Assembly: GCA_018715935.1 (NCBI GenBank)
Contig: DVKR01000037.1
Coordinates: 1 to 54,751 of the forward strand
From: Candidatus Aphodovivens excrementavium
GTDB lineage: Bacteria; Actinomycetota; Coriobacteriia; Coriobacteriales; Eggerthellaceae
DNA length: 54,751 nucleotides
Direction of reading: 5' to 3'
A program made the position numbers and the translations under genes. Each line of letters opens with the position of its first letter. Position 1 is the stretch's first letter. Of the stretch, positions 8,283-16,087 are shown one piece after another. The notes beneath the pieces were generated by a model that was not told the DNA's origin, ran no database searches, and saw only the letters and a list, made by a program, of their open reading frames with translations.

Positions 8283-9906
8283 TGATGGCTCCGGAAAACC
8301 CGCAGGGCTTTTTTCTCACTTCGAAGATGCCTCCGTGGGCGCGTGCGATGCGGTCGACCAACACGAGCCCCAGCCCGTGTCCGGAATCGTCGGGCAGGGC
8401 ATCGTCGGGCGCGATGCGGGCTTGGGCTAGGCGCGCCTCCAGCTTGGCGCCCTGCTCGTCGGAGATGCCGACGCCGTCGTCTGAAACGCAAAGCTCAACG
8501 CCGGGGTCGTGCTGCAACGTGCACGCAGACAGCGTAAGCTCGACCGAGCATCCTTCCATGTTGTGCAGACGCGCATTGGCAAGGAGGTTTTCAACCATGC
8601 GAGTGAGCATGCGCACATCGCCGATAACCACCGCGTCTGCGCAGTCTTCGTCGAGCGTGAAGGAAAGCGGGTGGGTTTCGTCGAACCCGCTATTGATGTA
8701 GGAAGCGGCTATGTCGCGTAAAAGCTTGGGAAGAAAAACTCGTTCGAGCGTGAGGGGGTCGCTTTGAAACGAGAGCTGGGAGGCGGTGTTGAGATCGGCA
8801 ACGAGATCCTTGATCTTCATCCCTTGCGCGCGAATTGCCCGAGCCTCGACTCGCGTCGATTCGGAGACGCTGTGCGACGACACGATGCCGTCGGCTTTGC
8901 CGATAATCATGGAAAGCGGTGTGCGAATGTCGTGAGACACCCCGCGAATCCATTGTTCGCGAGCGCGATCCTTGTGTTCGAGGACGTCGGATGTCTCGTT
9001 GATCTGATCGGCGATGGGCTGCAGATCTCCTTTGAGGTCGAGTTGGGCACGTCCGCCGCGCGAAAGCGCCTCGAGCGCCTCGTTGATGGGCTCCACGGCT
9101 TTCTGGGTGCGGCGGCGGTAGATAACGTACGCTGCGAACAAGATAAGCAGGTCGAACAGGATGATGCCGAAAACATAGAGCGGTATGGTTCTCCATGTTT
9201 CTTCAGGCCAGGTGATGCTCATGGTTTCATAGGAGCCTTGTGGAAAGCCCACCAGCAGTATGCCGTCGGAGCGATCCCAGATAAATGCCGGGTATCCGTT
9301 GACAGTATGGAAATGCGCAACGAGAACGAGCTGGTTGGTGGTGTAGGTAGAAGGAACGGCGCCCCAGCCAGGCTCGCTTGGTTCGCGCGCCACCACTCCT
9401 GTTGGCTCCTCGCTGGCTTCCGGAACGTTGCAAGACCACAAGACGGTACCGTCCGGGCTTACGAGCTGCGCCCACGCACCTTGTTCTTCAAGTTGGGTTT
9501 GCGCCTCTGACCCAAGGGAATAGACGCCGGTTGAATCGGCTGTAAGCTGGTCGCTCACCGTTCGGGTGACGGTGGCGGGGGTGCCGTACAGGTAGTTTCT
9601 GTCCATCTCCTGCGTCGCGATAAAGACGTAGAGCATCACGTCGATCATCAGCAGCGCGGTAACCAGGGCAAGGAACCAGACTACCTGCTTTGTGAAGAAG
9701 CGGGCAAGCGAGCCTGCTCCCTTGGACCGTTTGAGACGTCGGCGACGCTGGTTTTTTCGCAGCTTGTCGGGAGGCGTCGGAGGTTCGTTGCGCCAGCTCG
9801 CTGTTGGCTTCCAGGAGCCGGGGGAATCGGTTGGGTTCGCGGATTGGCGGGACGGCTGGCACGCGCCGGCGTCAGGGGTGTCGGGGCGTTTGCTCGACGC
9901 GCTCAT
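8266..9906 (-). CDS. Sensor histidine kinase
   Basis: 546 residues. A basic, disordered cytoplasmic N-terminus (about 70 residues, with KNQRRRRLKRSK) precedes TM1 (about 77-97). An extracytoplasmic domain of about 145 residues ends at TM2 (about 241-263). The linker, HisKA with VSHDIRTPLSMI (phospho-acceptor His325) and the HATPase domain (N box ENLLANARLHN, G1 DDGVGI, G2 GHGLGLVL) follow. The gene overlaps the response regulator stop by 4 bp (ATGA). The divergent neighbour is a BceAB-like ABC transporter, which suggests sensing of a cell-envelope-active peptide or envelope stress. Classical BceS kinases lack the large external domain, so the sensing mode probably differs. Confidence 0.9.
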   Translation of the reverse strand: MSASSKRPDTPDAGACQPSRQSANPTDSPGSWKPTASWRNEPPTPPDKLRKNQRRRRLKRSKGAGSLARFFTKQVVWFLALVTALLMIDVMLYVFIATQEMDRNYLYGTPATVTRTVSDQLTADSTGVYSLGSEAQTQLEEQGAWAQLVSPDGTVLWSCNVPEASEEPTGVVAREPSEPGWGAVPSTYTTNQLVLVAHFHTVNGYPAFIWDRSDGILLVGFPQGSYETMSITWPEETWRTIPLYVFGIILFDLLILFAAYVIYRRRTQKAVEPINEALEALSRGGRAQLDLKGDLQPIADQINETSDVLEHKDRAREQWIRGVSHDIRTPLSMIIGKADGIVSSHSVSESTRVEARAIRAQGMKIKDLVADLNTASQLSFQSDPLTLERVFLPKLLRDIAASYINSGFDETHPLSFTLDEDCADAVVIGDVRMLTRMVENLLANARLHNMEGCSVELTLSACTLQHDPGVELCVSDDGVGISDEQGAKLEARLAQARIAPDDALPDDSGHGLGLVLVDRIARAHGGIFEVRKKPCGFSGAIILPRA

Positions 9907-10700
9907 TGTCCGCTCACCAGCTTGTAGCCCAGTCCTTTGACGGTTACCAGCGATTGCGGCTTGGAGGGGTTCGCCTCGATTTTCTCGCGCAGGCGCCTAA
10001 TGTGCGCCATGAGGGAGTTCTCGTATCCGAAAGACGTCCCCCAGCACGCCTCGCACAGCGCGTCGATGGTGACGATGCGTCCGGCGTTGCGGGTGAGCAC
10101 TGTGAGGATTTCGTGCTCCTTGGCGGTAAGGGCGACCGTGTCTCCGTCGGCGCGCGTGACCTCGGCGGTGTCGAAATCGACCGTGCAGAACGAGAGGTGC
10201 AAAACGGGGTTCTCGTCGGCGTAGCAGCGCCGCAGGATCGCAGAAATGCGCAGAATGAGCTCCTGGGGTAAAAAGGGTTTTACCACATAGTCGTCGGCGC
10301 CGAGTGAAAGCCCGTTTACCCGGTCGAACGGCTCGTCTTTGGCGGTGAGGAAAAGTGCGGGAACATTAGCGGTTGCGGGGGCGTTTCGCAGAAGAGACAG
10401 CAACTGAAACCCGTCCACGCCCTCCATCATAACGTCGAGCACGAATAGATCGACGCGCGGAAGTGTCGGGGCGGTTTGCGGGGTGGCGTGCGCGGATCCG
10501 CCTCCTCGAGGGTCTTTTGCGGAAATACCGCAGTAGGAAAGGGCGTCTTGCGCGCTGTGCGTAACCTGCACGTGGGAAAACCCTGCCGCGTTCAGGATCC
10601 CGCGAACCATATCGGCCAGTTCGACCTCGTCGTCCACGATGAGGATGCGTTTGTCGAGCAAATGCGATTCAAGTTGGCTAAAGGCGCTTTGATACGGCAT
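9903..10700 (-). CDS. OmpR/PhoB-family response regulator
   Basis: 265 residues from the ATG at 10700, chosen because GGAGAAAGAG precedes it; an in-frame ATG at 10730 has a poorer ribosome site. The receiver domain has the acidic pair IVDDE (residues 21-25), phospho-acceptor Asp89 in FVLDVMM, Thr in LFLTAKDE and Lys in YVVKPF. The C-terminal winged helix (about 165-265) ends in VTVKGLGYKLV. An insertion of roughly 20 residues rich in G, P, A and T (about 59-81) separates helix 2 from the phospho-Asp strand; this is unusual. It is co-transcribed with the kinase and divergent from its likely target, the ABC transporter. Confidence 0.93.
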   Translation of the reverse strand: MPYQSAFSQLESHLLDKRILIVDDEVELADMVRGILNAAGFSHVQVTHSAQDALSYCGISAKDPRGGGSAHATPQTAPTLPRVDLFVLDVMMEGVDGFQLLSLLRNAPATANVPALFLTAKDEPFDRVNGLSLGADDYVVKPFLPQELILRISAILRRCYADENPVLHLSFCTVDFDTAEVTRADGDTVALTAKEHEILTVLTRNAGRIVTIDALCEACWGTSFGYENSLMAHIRRLREKIEANPSKPQSLVTVKGLGYKLVSGQ

Positions 10701-10810
10701 GGCAATCTCTTTCTCCGTTTGGGCGCTCATCTGTCAGTTCGTTTGTATGGTAACTCATTTGCGCAGATAAACCGCAACATTCCTGTTTTGTTACGGCGCC
10801 GATACGAGGC

Positions 10811-10849
10811 GTAAGGCAAATGTAAGGACGCCACCAGCCTTGCGTAAGG
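10811..10849 (+). promoter_or_regulatory. Helically phased GTAAGG repeats (response-regulator site?)
   Basis: GTAAGG occurs at 10811, 10822 and 10844, giving spacings of 11 and 22 bp, so all three lie on the same DNA face. This pattern of tandem direct repeats is what OmpR/PhoB-family dimers usually bind. They lie between the divergent regulator/kinase and transporter genes; the last repeat overlaps a TTGCGT that could be a -35. Confidence 0.6.
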
Positions 10850-10899
10850 AAGCCTTTCTATCGTAGAGGGCGGCTTCACAACGCAGGGAAGGAGTTGCA

Positions 10900-11715
10900 A
10901 TGATGAACGAAGGCATGCCGGGGCAGATTCGGCGTCGAACTATGGTGGAAGTGCGTCATGTGAGTAAAACCTACGGGCAGGGGAGGTCGCAGCGGCGCGC
11001 TGCTGCGACGAACCAAGCGCTGAGAGGCGTGAGCTTTACGGTGGCCGAAGGGGAGTTCGTGGGCATCATGGGTCCTTCGGGCTCGGGGAAATCGACGCTG
11101 CTCAATTGCCTGGCAACGCTTGACACGCCAAGCGAGGGGACGGTGCGCATCGGCGGCGTGGACGTTGCCAAGCTGGCGGGAAAGCAGCTATCCCGCTTTC
11201 GTCGCGACGACCTCGGGTTCGTTTTCCAAGATTCCAATCTGCTGGATACCCTCACCGCATTCGAGAATATCGCGCTGGCGCTCACCATTTCGAAGACGCC
11301 CGCGCGCGAAATAGAGGCGCGAGTGAACGCATTGGCTCATCAGCTAGGGATATTCGAGGTTTTAGGGAAATATCCCTACGAGCTGTCAGGCGGGCAGAGG
11401 CAGCGGGTTGCCGCCGCGCGCGCTACTATCACGCACCCCAAACTCGTTTTGGCGGACGAGCCTACCGGCGCCCTTGACTCCAAATCGGCACGGGCGCTGC
11501 TTGAGTCGTTCACGGTGCTAAACCAGGCGGGCGCAACCATCGTCATGGTGACGCATGACTCGGTTTCGGCGAGCTACTGCGAACGCATCTTGCTGCTCAG
11601 CGACGGCGCTCTGTCGGGCGAGTTGTGTCGCGGAAGACAGGATCGTTCTGAGTTTTATCGGCGGATCGTCGATACGGCTGGCGAGCTTGGGGAGGCGATG
11701 GCCGATGCTTGCTAG
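10900..11715 (+). CDS. ABC transporter ATP-binding protein (BceA/MacB type)
   Basis: 271 residues. It shows Walker A GPSGSGKST (58-66), Q-loop VFQDSNLLDTLT, signature LSGGQRQRVAAARA, Walker B LVLADEPTGALD and the H-loop VMVTHD. The ALD after Walker B and the overall sequence are typical of the family working with FtsX-like permeases in antimicrobial peptide detoxification, lipoprotein release or cell division. The permease gene overlaps its end by 11 bp. The start at 10900 follows GGAAGGAG. Expression is probably controlled by the divergent two-component system through the GTAAGG repeats. Confidence 0.93.
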   Translation: MMNEGMPGQIRRRTMVEVRHVSKTYGQGRSQRRAAATNQALRGVSFTVAEGEFVGIMGPSGSGKSTLLNCLATLDTPSEGTVRIGGVDVAKLAGKQLSRFRRDDLGFVFQDSNLLDTLTAFENIALALTISKTPAREIEARVNALAHQLGIFEVLGKYPYELSGGQRQRVAAARATITHPKLVLADEPTGALDSKSARALLESFTVLNQAGATIVMVTHDSVSASYCERILLLSDGALSGELCRGRQDRSEFYRRIVDTAGELGEAMADAC

Positions 11716-13810
11716 GCTGGCACTGGGAAACATTCGGAAATCCGTGCGCGATTTTGCGGTGTACTTTCTCACCGTCGTTCTCGGGGTGGCGGTTTTCTAT
11801 GCCTTCAACTCTATGTCCCAGCAACGAAACGTGCTGGCGATGAGCGAGGCGCAAGAGGGCATTTTCGAACTGCTGGGCACGGTGATCGGGGGCGTTTCGG
11901 TATTCATAGCATTCGTGCTGGTGTTTTTGGTGGTGTACGCCAATCGGTTCCTCATAAAGCGGCGCAAGCGCGAGTTCGGCATCTATGCCGTTTTGGGCAT
12001 GCCCACCAGCAGCGTGATCGCTATCGTTGTGATTGAGTCGCTTGTGGTAGGCGCGGCTTCTTTGGCCGTGGGCTTGGTGCTGGGCATCGCGCTTTCCCAG
12101 GGGCTGCTCTATGTTACCTCGGCGATGTTTTCGGCAGACATTGCCTCGGAAAGCGGTTTTGCGTTCCTCTTCTCATGGGACGCGTTTGCCTACACCCTTG
12201 TTGTCTTTGCTGTGGTGTTTGTGCTTGCCGCCCTGGTGAACGCTCGCGAGGTCTCTAAGGCGCGACCGATAGACCTGCTCTATGCCGCCCGCCACAACCA
12301 GCAGATCAAACTCAAGAGCCTGCCTCTTTCCTTGGTGGTGTTTCTTGCGTCGCTGGTGCTTATCGGCGTTTCGTACAAGCTGCTGTTAGACAACGGGCTT
12401 TTGAACCTGTCTCCGCAGTTCGGGATGGCTACGCTTTTGGTGTGCGTGGGCACGGTGCTGTTTTTCTGGGGGCTGTCGGGGTTTTTGCTGCGTTTGGCGC
12501 AGTTGTGCAAGCCGCTGTATCTGCGCGGGCTGAATATGTTTGCGCTCAGACAGCTTAACGCTAAAGTGAACACCACGTTCGCGACGTTGTCGGTAGTGTG
12601 CCTCACGCTGTTTTTGGCGCTTACCAGCGTGTGCGGAGGCATCGGCATCCGCAATACGGTCGAAGACAATCTCGAACAGAGCACCTCGTATTCTGCAACA
12701 GTGAGCACGCGGTATTACTTGAGCATCTCGGACGGCTACGAGCAAGCAGAGCTTGGAGTGTACGGCGGTTATGCACGCCAGCTTGGGTACGACATGGCGG
12801 AAGGGCTTGCGCAAAGCGCTCGCGCCATTGGCGAGCAGGACGTCTCCGCTCTTGTCGATGCGGGCGTTCAAGTTGACTATCTCATTGACAGCGAAGACGA
12901 CCCGCTTACCCTTGGGAAGATTGAGCAGGCGTCGGACGTGAGCTTCTCGGAGTTTTCGGGCAACAGCGCCATTAACCCCGAGTACGTGGTGACGCCGGTG
13001 CCCATAGTTCGCCTTTCCCAGGTGAACGCAGCGCTTGAGCTGGCGGGCAGGGATCCGGTCGACTTGGGCGAAGGCGAATGCGCCTTGCTTGTGGATTCAG
13101 ACGTCACGAAGGCGTATTTCGAAGAAGTCGCGCGCAGGCAGCCCGTTTGCGATATAGGGGGCGCGCAGCTGACAATCGCGCAATGCATCGACCAATGCCT
13201 GGAAACAACTTCGTTTCCAACCAATACCGGCGCGCTTATCGTCCCCGATAGCGCGGTGCCGGATCGGGCGCTGATAATGGCGTCGATATACGACGTGCAG
13301 TGCTCGTCGGTTGAAGACGAAAAAGCTTTTGTGGATGTGTGCGATGCGATAGAGAATGCGGAGGAAGGCTCAACCTGGCCTATCACCATGACGCAAGGGA
13401 GGAGCAGCGTAATCGAGCAATCGATAAGCCTGTCCACGATAATCGCCTACCTCGCCATCTACCTTGGGTTTGTTCTGACGGTAGCCTGTGCGGCGATATT
13501 GGCGATCCAGCAGGTGTCGGAGGCCTCTGACAACGCGGCTCGCTATCGGCTTTTGTGCAAGCTCGGTGCGCCGTCGGCGATGGTTACGAAGGCGTTGTTG
13601 GCGCAGGTTGCCATCTATTTCGTATTCCCCCTCGTGCTCGCAGTCGCCCACTCCGTCTGCGCAATGCAAGTGGTAACCGATGTAGTGGCGGTATTCGGCG
13701 CGCTTGATATTGGACTGATGGTGGCAATGTGCGCCGGGGCATTCGTCGCGGTGTATGGGGTGTACTTCCTGGTTACGTTTTTTGCCGCGCGGCGAATGAT
13801 TGAAGAGTAG
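11705..13810 (+). CDS. FtsX-like ABC permease (BceB-like)
   Basis: 701 residues from ATG 11705, which overlaps the ATPase gene. The N-terminus MLARLALGNIRKSVRDFAVYF is typical of the family. About ten hydrophobic helices are visible, and a large extracytoplasmic domain (roughly residues 320-570) lies between the seventh and eighth, as in BceB. FtsX-type permease regions are near 60-230 and 580-700. It works with the upstream ATPase, most likely moving a hydrophobic or peptide substrate from or within the membrane. The substrate cannot be assigned. Confidence 0.9.
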   Translation: MLARLALGNIRKSVRDFAVYFLTVVLGVAVFYAFNSMSQQRNVLAMSEAQEGIFELLGTVIGGVSVFIAFVLVFLVVYANRFLIKRRKREFGIYAVLGMPTSSVIAIVVIESLVVGAASLAVGLVLGIALSQGLLYVTSAMFSADIASESGFAFLFSWDAFAYTLVVFAVVFVLAALVNAREVSKARPIDLLYAARHNQQIKLKSLPLSLVVFLASLVLIGVSYKLLLDNGLLNLSPQFGMATLLVCVGTVLFFWGLSGFLLRLAQLCKPLYLRGLNMFALRQLNAKVNTTFATLSVVCLTLFLALTSVCGGIGIRNTVEDNLEQSTSYSATVSTRYYLSISDGYEQAELGVYGGYARQLGYDMAEGLAQSARAIGEQDVSALVDAGVQVDYLIDSEDDPLTLGKIEQASDVSFSEFSGNSAINPEYVVTPVPIVRLSQVNAALELAGRDPVDLGEGECALLVDSDVTKAYFEEVARRQPVCDIGGAQLTIAQCIDQCLETTSFPTNTGALIVPDSAVPDRALIMASIYDVQCSSVEDEKAFVDVCDAIENAEEGSTWPITMTQGRSSVIEQSISLSTIIAYLAIYLGFVLTVACAAILAIQQVSEASDNAARYRLLCKLGAPSAMVTKALLAQVAIYFVFPLVLAVAHSVCAMQVVTDVVAVFGALDIGLMVAMCAGAFVAVYGVYFLVTFFAARRMIEE

Positions 13811-13818
13811 GTTTGAAA

Positions 13819-13903
13819 GGCGATACGGCAAAGGGAAGGCGGTAAGGCAAGGGGCAGGCGGTAAGGCAAGGAGCAAATGTCCTGTTTGGTTTTGCCCCTT
13901 GCC
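13819..13903. repeat. Three 19-bp tandem repeats plus inverted repeat
   Basis: Three consecutive 19-bp units start at 13819, 13838 and 13857, sharing the core GGCGGTAAGGCAAGG (first unit diverged). GGCAAGGGGCA of unit 2 (13846-13856) is the exact reverse complement of 13893-13903, so an 11-bp stem with a 36-nt loop can form between the convergent permease and flavodoxin genes. It may act as a terminator. Confidence 0.85.
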
Positions 13904-13963
13904 GCCCGTGCCGGCTTTCCTGGTTCCGTAACGCCTCGAACTCCGGTGCGGGATGTGAGGCGT

Positions 13964-14485
13964 TTAGGCGAGCAGCAGTCCCTGCGCCCAAGTGCGTACG
14001 TCGGAATCGGATACGCTGGAGTGGAAGCGCATGCCCTCTTGCCAGTCTCCCGAGCCTGCCATGTCGGCAAGCAGCGAGCCGCTTTGACCCAGGGGAGAGG
14101 ATGCCGACGTGCAGAACGGGATGACCGTCTTTCCGTCAAAGCTGTTGCCCGACACGAAGTCGTCGACGACCCAGGCGGCCTCGCCCCACCAGATGGGGTA
14201 GCCGATCAGCACGGTGTCGTAGCCGTCGAAGCCCTCGGGAGTGATAGTTTCCAGCTCGACGTGGCGGCCGTCGGGGTTGCTGTGCTCGGTGCTCACGCGG
14301 CTGGAATCGTTGTTGTAGTTGAGGTCTTCGTCGCTGTAGGGCTGTACGGGCGTGATAACGAACAGATCGGCGCCGAGCTCGTCGGCGACCGCTTCAGCCA
14401 CGGCTTGCGTGTGTCCCTGTGCGGAGTAGTACGCCACCAGCACCGAGCCGCCCGCTGCCGCAGCGCTGCCCTGCGATGTGCTCAT
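13964..14485 (-). CDS. Flavodoxin family protein
   Basis: 173 residues. The FMN phosphate loop is VLVAYYSAQGHTQAVAEAVA near residue 15-35; the aromatic FMN contact region IGYPIWWGEAAWVVDDF is near residue 100. This is the one-domain flavodoxin type found next to aldo/keto reductases in gut bacteria, a likely electron carrier or NAD(P)H-linked reductase. Residues 1-13 (MSTSQGSAAAAGG) look like the end of a low-complexity linker. The reading frame upstream (14482-14560) encodes a similar Ser/Gly/Asn-rich linker in a different frame. The original gene may therefore have been longer, perhaps an exported lipoprotein, and broken by a frameshift. Confidence 0.85.
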   Translation of the reverse strand: MSTSQGSAAAAGGSVLVAYYSAQGHTQAVAEAVADELGADLFVITPVQPYSDEDLNYNNDSSRVSTEHSNPDGRHVELETITPEGFDGYDTVLIGYPIWWGEAAWVVDDFVSGNSFDGKTVIPFCTSASSPLGQSGSLLADMAGSGDWQEGMRFHSSVSDSDVRTWAQGLLLA

Positions 14486-14629
14486 AGAGAGTTGGAAGAG
14501 CCGTTGTCGGTGTTTTCGTCGTTCGCGCTGCCTGACGAGGCGTCGATGCCGTCCGCGCGTCTTGCGGGTATGCCGACGCCAGGTCGGCGGGTGCTGTGTT
14601 TTTTCGGCAGGGGCGTAGCCCGCTGGTCT
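14482..14629 (-). pseudogene. Remnant of an upstream linker/leader of the flavodoxin gene
   Basis: A minus-strand frame ending at 14482 encodes a Ser/Gly/Asn/Asp-rich stretch (GSANDENTDNGSSNSL). It overlaps the flavodoxin ATG by 4 bp (ATGA) but in a different frame. Such linkers usually follow a lipoprotein signal peptide in exported flavodoxins of this group, but no signal peptide is seen here. I read it as decayed sequence; a real short ORF cannot be excluded. Confidence 0.35.
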
Positions 14630-14836
14630 TTAGACGTTGTGCACCAGGCATGTGATACTTTCGACGACTGCCGGGTCGCGGTGGTCGAAGAAGCAGCTTT
14701 CGTGGGTGTCAAGTGATTCGACGCGCGCCACCTCCTGGAGAGAGAGCTCGAAGCCGAACGCGTCGAAGTTCTCCTCCATGCGCGAGCGATGCGTGCTCTT
14801 GGGAATGCACACGATGCCGCGCTTTTCCAGGTACGC
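14630..14836 (-). pseudogene. 3' fragment of an aldo/keto reductase gene
   Basis: The minus strand encodes about 68 residues that match only the C-terminal end of an aldo/keto reductase: AYLEKRGIVCIPKST, then RMEENFDAFGFELSLQEVA, ending in DTHESCFFDHRDPAVV. IPKS and FDHRDP are hallmark C-terminal motifs. Upstream of the Ala-Tyr codons (about 14836) the similarity ends abruptly and the catalytic barrel with Asp, Tyr, Lys and His is missing. The fragment abuts a second, plus-strand fragment of another reductase. Confidence 0.8.
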
Positions 14837-15018
14837 TTGCCTGGATGCTGGGCAAAAAGCCCTGGATTATTCCCATTCCCGGCAGCCGCAAGCCCGAGCG
14901 CCTGCGCGAGAACCTTGGCGCGGCGGACGTGACACTGTCGCCCGAGGAGATTGCCCGGGTCGACGAGCTTACCGACCGGCTCGACCTCATGGTGTTCGGC
15001 GGCAATGCGATCCGCTAA
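14836..15018 (+). pseudogene. 3' fragment of a second aldo/keto reductase gene
   Basis: The plus strand encodes LAWMLGKKPWIIPIPGSRK, then RENLGAADVTLSPEEIARVDEL and a normal C-terminal end with stop at 15018. This is the last fifth of an aldo/keto reductase of a different subgroup from the minus-strand fragment. No start codon context or catalytic tetrad remains. Both fragments are broken at the same point in the fold (strand 7 to 8 region), pointing to one deletion that removed the two 5' halves of a divergent gene pair. Confidence 0.8.
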
Positions 15019-15145
15019 GCGTTGCGGCGGGGTTCAGCTTTCTTTGTGCCTTCGGGTTTCAACCCTGTTTCTTGTTTGAGGCAATTCGCGTGCGTGACGA
15101 GTCGCTATCATGAAGGCGTATGATGTATGCAAGGAGGAGCCAAGT

Positions 15146-15952
15146 ATGATTTTTTACTTTACGGGAACGGGAAACTGCCTGCATGTTGCCCGAGAGCTTG
15201 CTGCAGGAGAGCACGCCGGCGCGCAGCCCCTCAGCATTCCGCAGGAGATGCGCCGCGAAGGGGATCTGACGTATGCCGATGAAGCCATTGGCATCGTGTA
15301 TCCGCTGTACGGACACCTTATGCCCGCCATGGTGCGCGAGTTCATCCATCGTGCCACCTTCGACACGCCCTACTTCTTCTTGGTGGCCACCTACGGCCGT
15401 CGTCACGCTAACGGCGTGGAGCTTGCGCAGGAGGAGGCGCGCTCGGCCGGCATCGAGCCCGTTTACATCTCAACGCTGCTGATGGTGGACAACTGGCTGC
15501 CTAACTTCGACATGGACGAAGAGAGCGCCCTCATCCCAGAAAAGCGCATCGATGAGAATCTTGCGCGCATCAAGAATGACGTTAGCGCCCGCAAGCGCTG
15601 GATCGAGCCTGTCACCGATGCCGATCGAGCGGCGCACGAGGAGTATCTCTCGTTCGGGCTGAAATTCGAGGCGTCCGACCTGGGCGGCTTTCTCGCTATC
15701 AACGAGGATGCCTGCACGGGGTGCGGCACCTGCGCGCGTGTGTGTCCGGCGGGGTGCATCGCCATGGAAGAAGGCGCCGCTCGTCGCGACGCGATGGCGG
15801 GCATGGGCTGCAATGCGTGCCTTGCCTGCATACACGTCTGCCCAGCGAGCGCAATCAGCTTGCCCATGGGCGAGAAGAACCCTGCCGCGCGCTTCCGCAA
15901 CGAGCACGTACGGCTTGCCGACATCGTGCAGGCGAACAACCAGCTGGGCTAG
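15146..15952 (+). CDS. EFR1-family ferredoxin (flavodoxin + 2[4Fe-4S])
   Basis: 268 residues from ATG 15146, which follows AAGGAGGAG. The N-terminal flavodoxin-like domain begins at once (MIFYFTGTGNCLHVAREL) with an IVYPLYGHLMPAMVREF segment near 50-65. The C-terminal part carries two four-cysteine clusters, C190-C193-C196-C200 (CTGCGTCARVCP) and C222-C225-C228-C232 (CNACLACIHVCP), for two [4Fe-4S] centres. Such proteins pass electrons from flavin to iron-sulfur clusters in anaerobes; the partner is unknown. Neighbouring nitroreductase and reductase genes fit a redox context. Confidence 0.9.
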   Translation: MIFYFTGTGNCLHVARELAAGEHAGAQPLSIPQEMRREGDLTYADEAIGIVYPLYGHLMPAMVREFIHRATFDTPYFFLVATYGRRHANGVELAQEEARSAGIEPVYISTLLMVDNWLPNFDMDEESALIPEKRIDENLARIKNDVSARKRWIEPVTDADRAAHEEYLSFGLKFEASDLGGFLAINEDACTGCGTCARVCPAGCIAMEEGAARRDAMAGMGCNACLACIHVCPASAISLPMGEKNPAARFRNEHVRLADIVQANNQLG

Positions 15953-16087
15953 TGCGGCGGGCGCGCCGACGGTTCCTCGATGATATTAAGTCTGCAGAAG
16001 CGCTTAGAGCTCTCGAAACCGACGAAGATCTGCGACGCGCTGCATCTGATGTATCGGGCTCGGTAGCATCCTTGGGGCAGGCGCTTC

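Noticed and set aside
13819-13875. CRISPR array from the tandem 19-bp units
   Set aside because: Units are directly adjacent with no spacers, and no cas genes are in the window.
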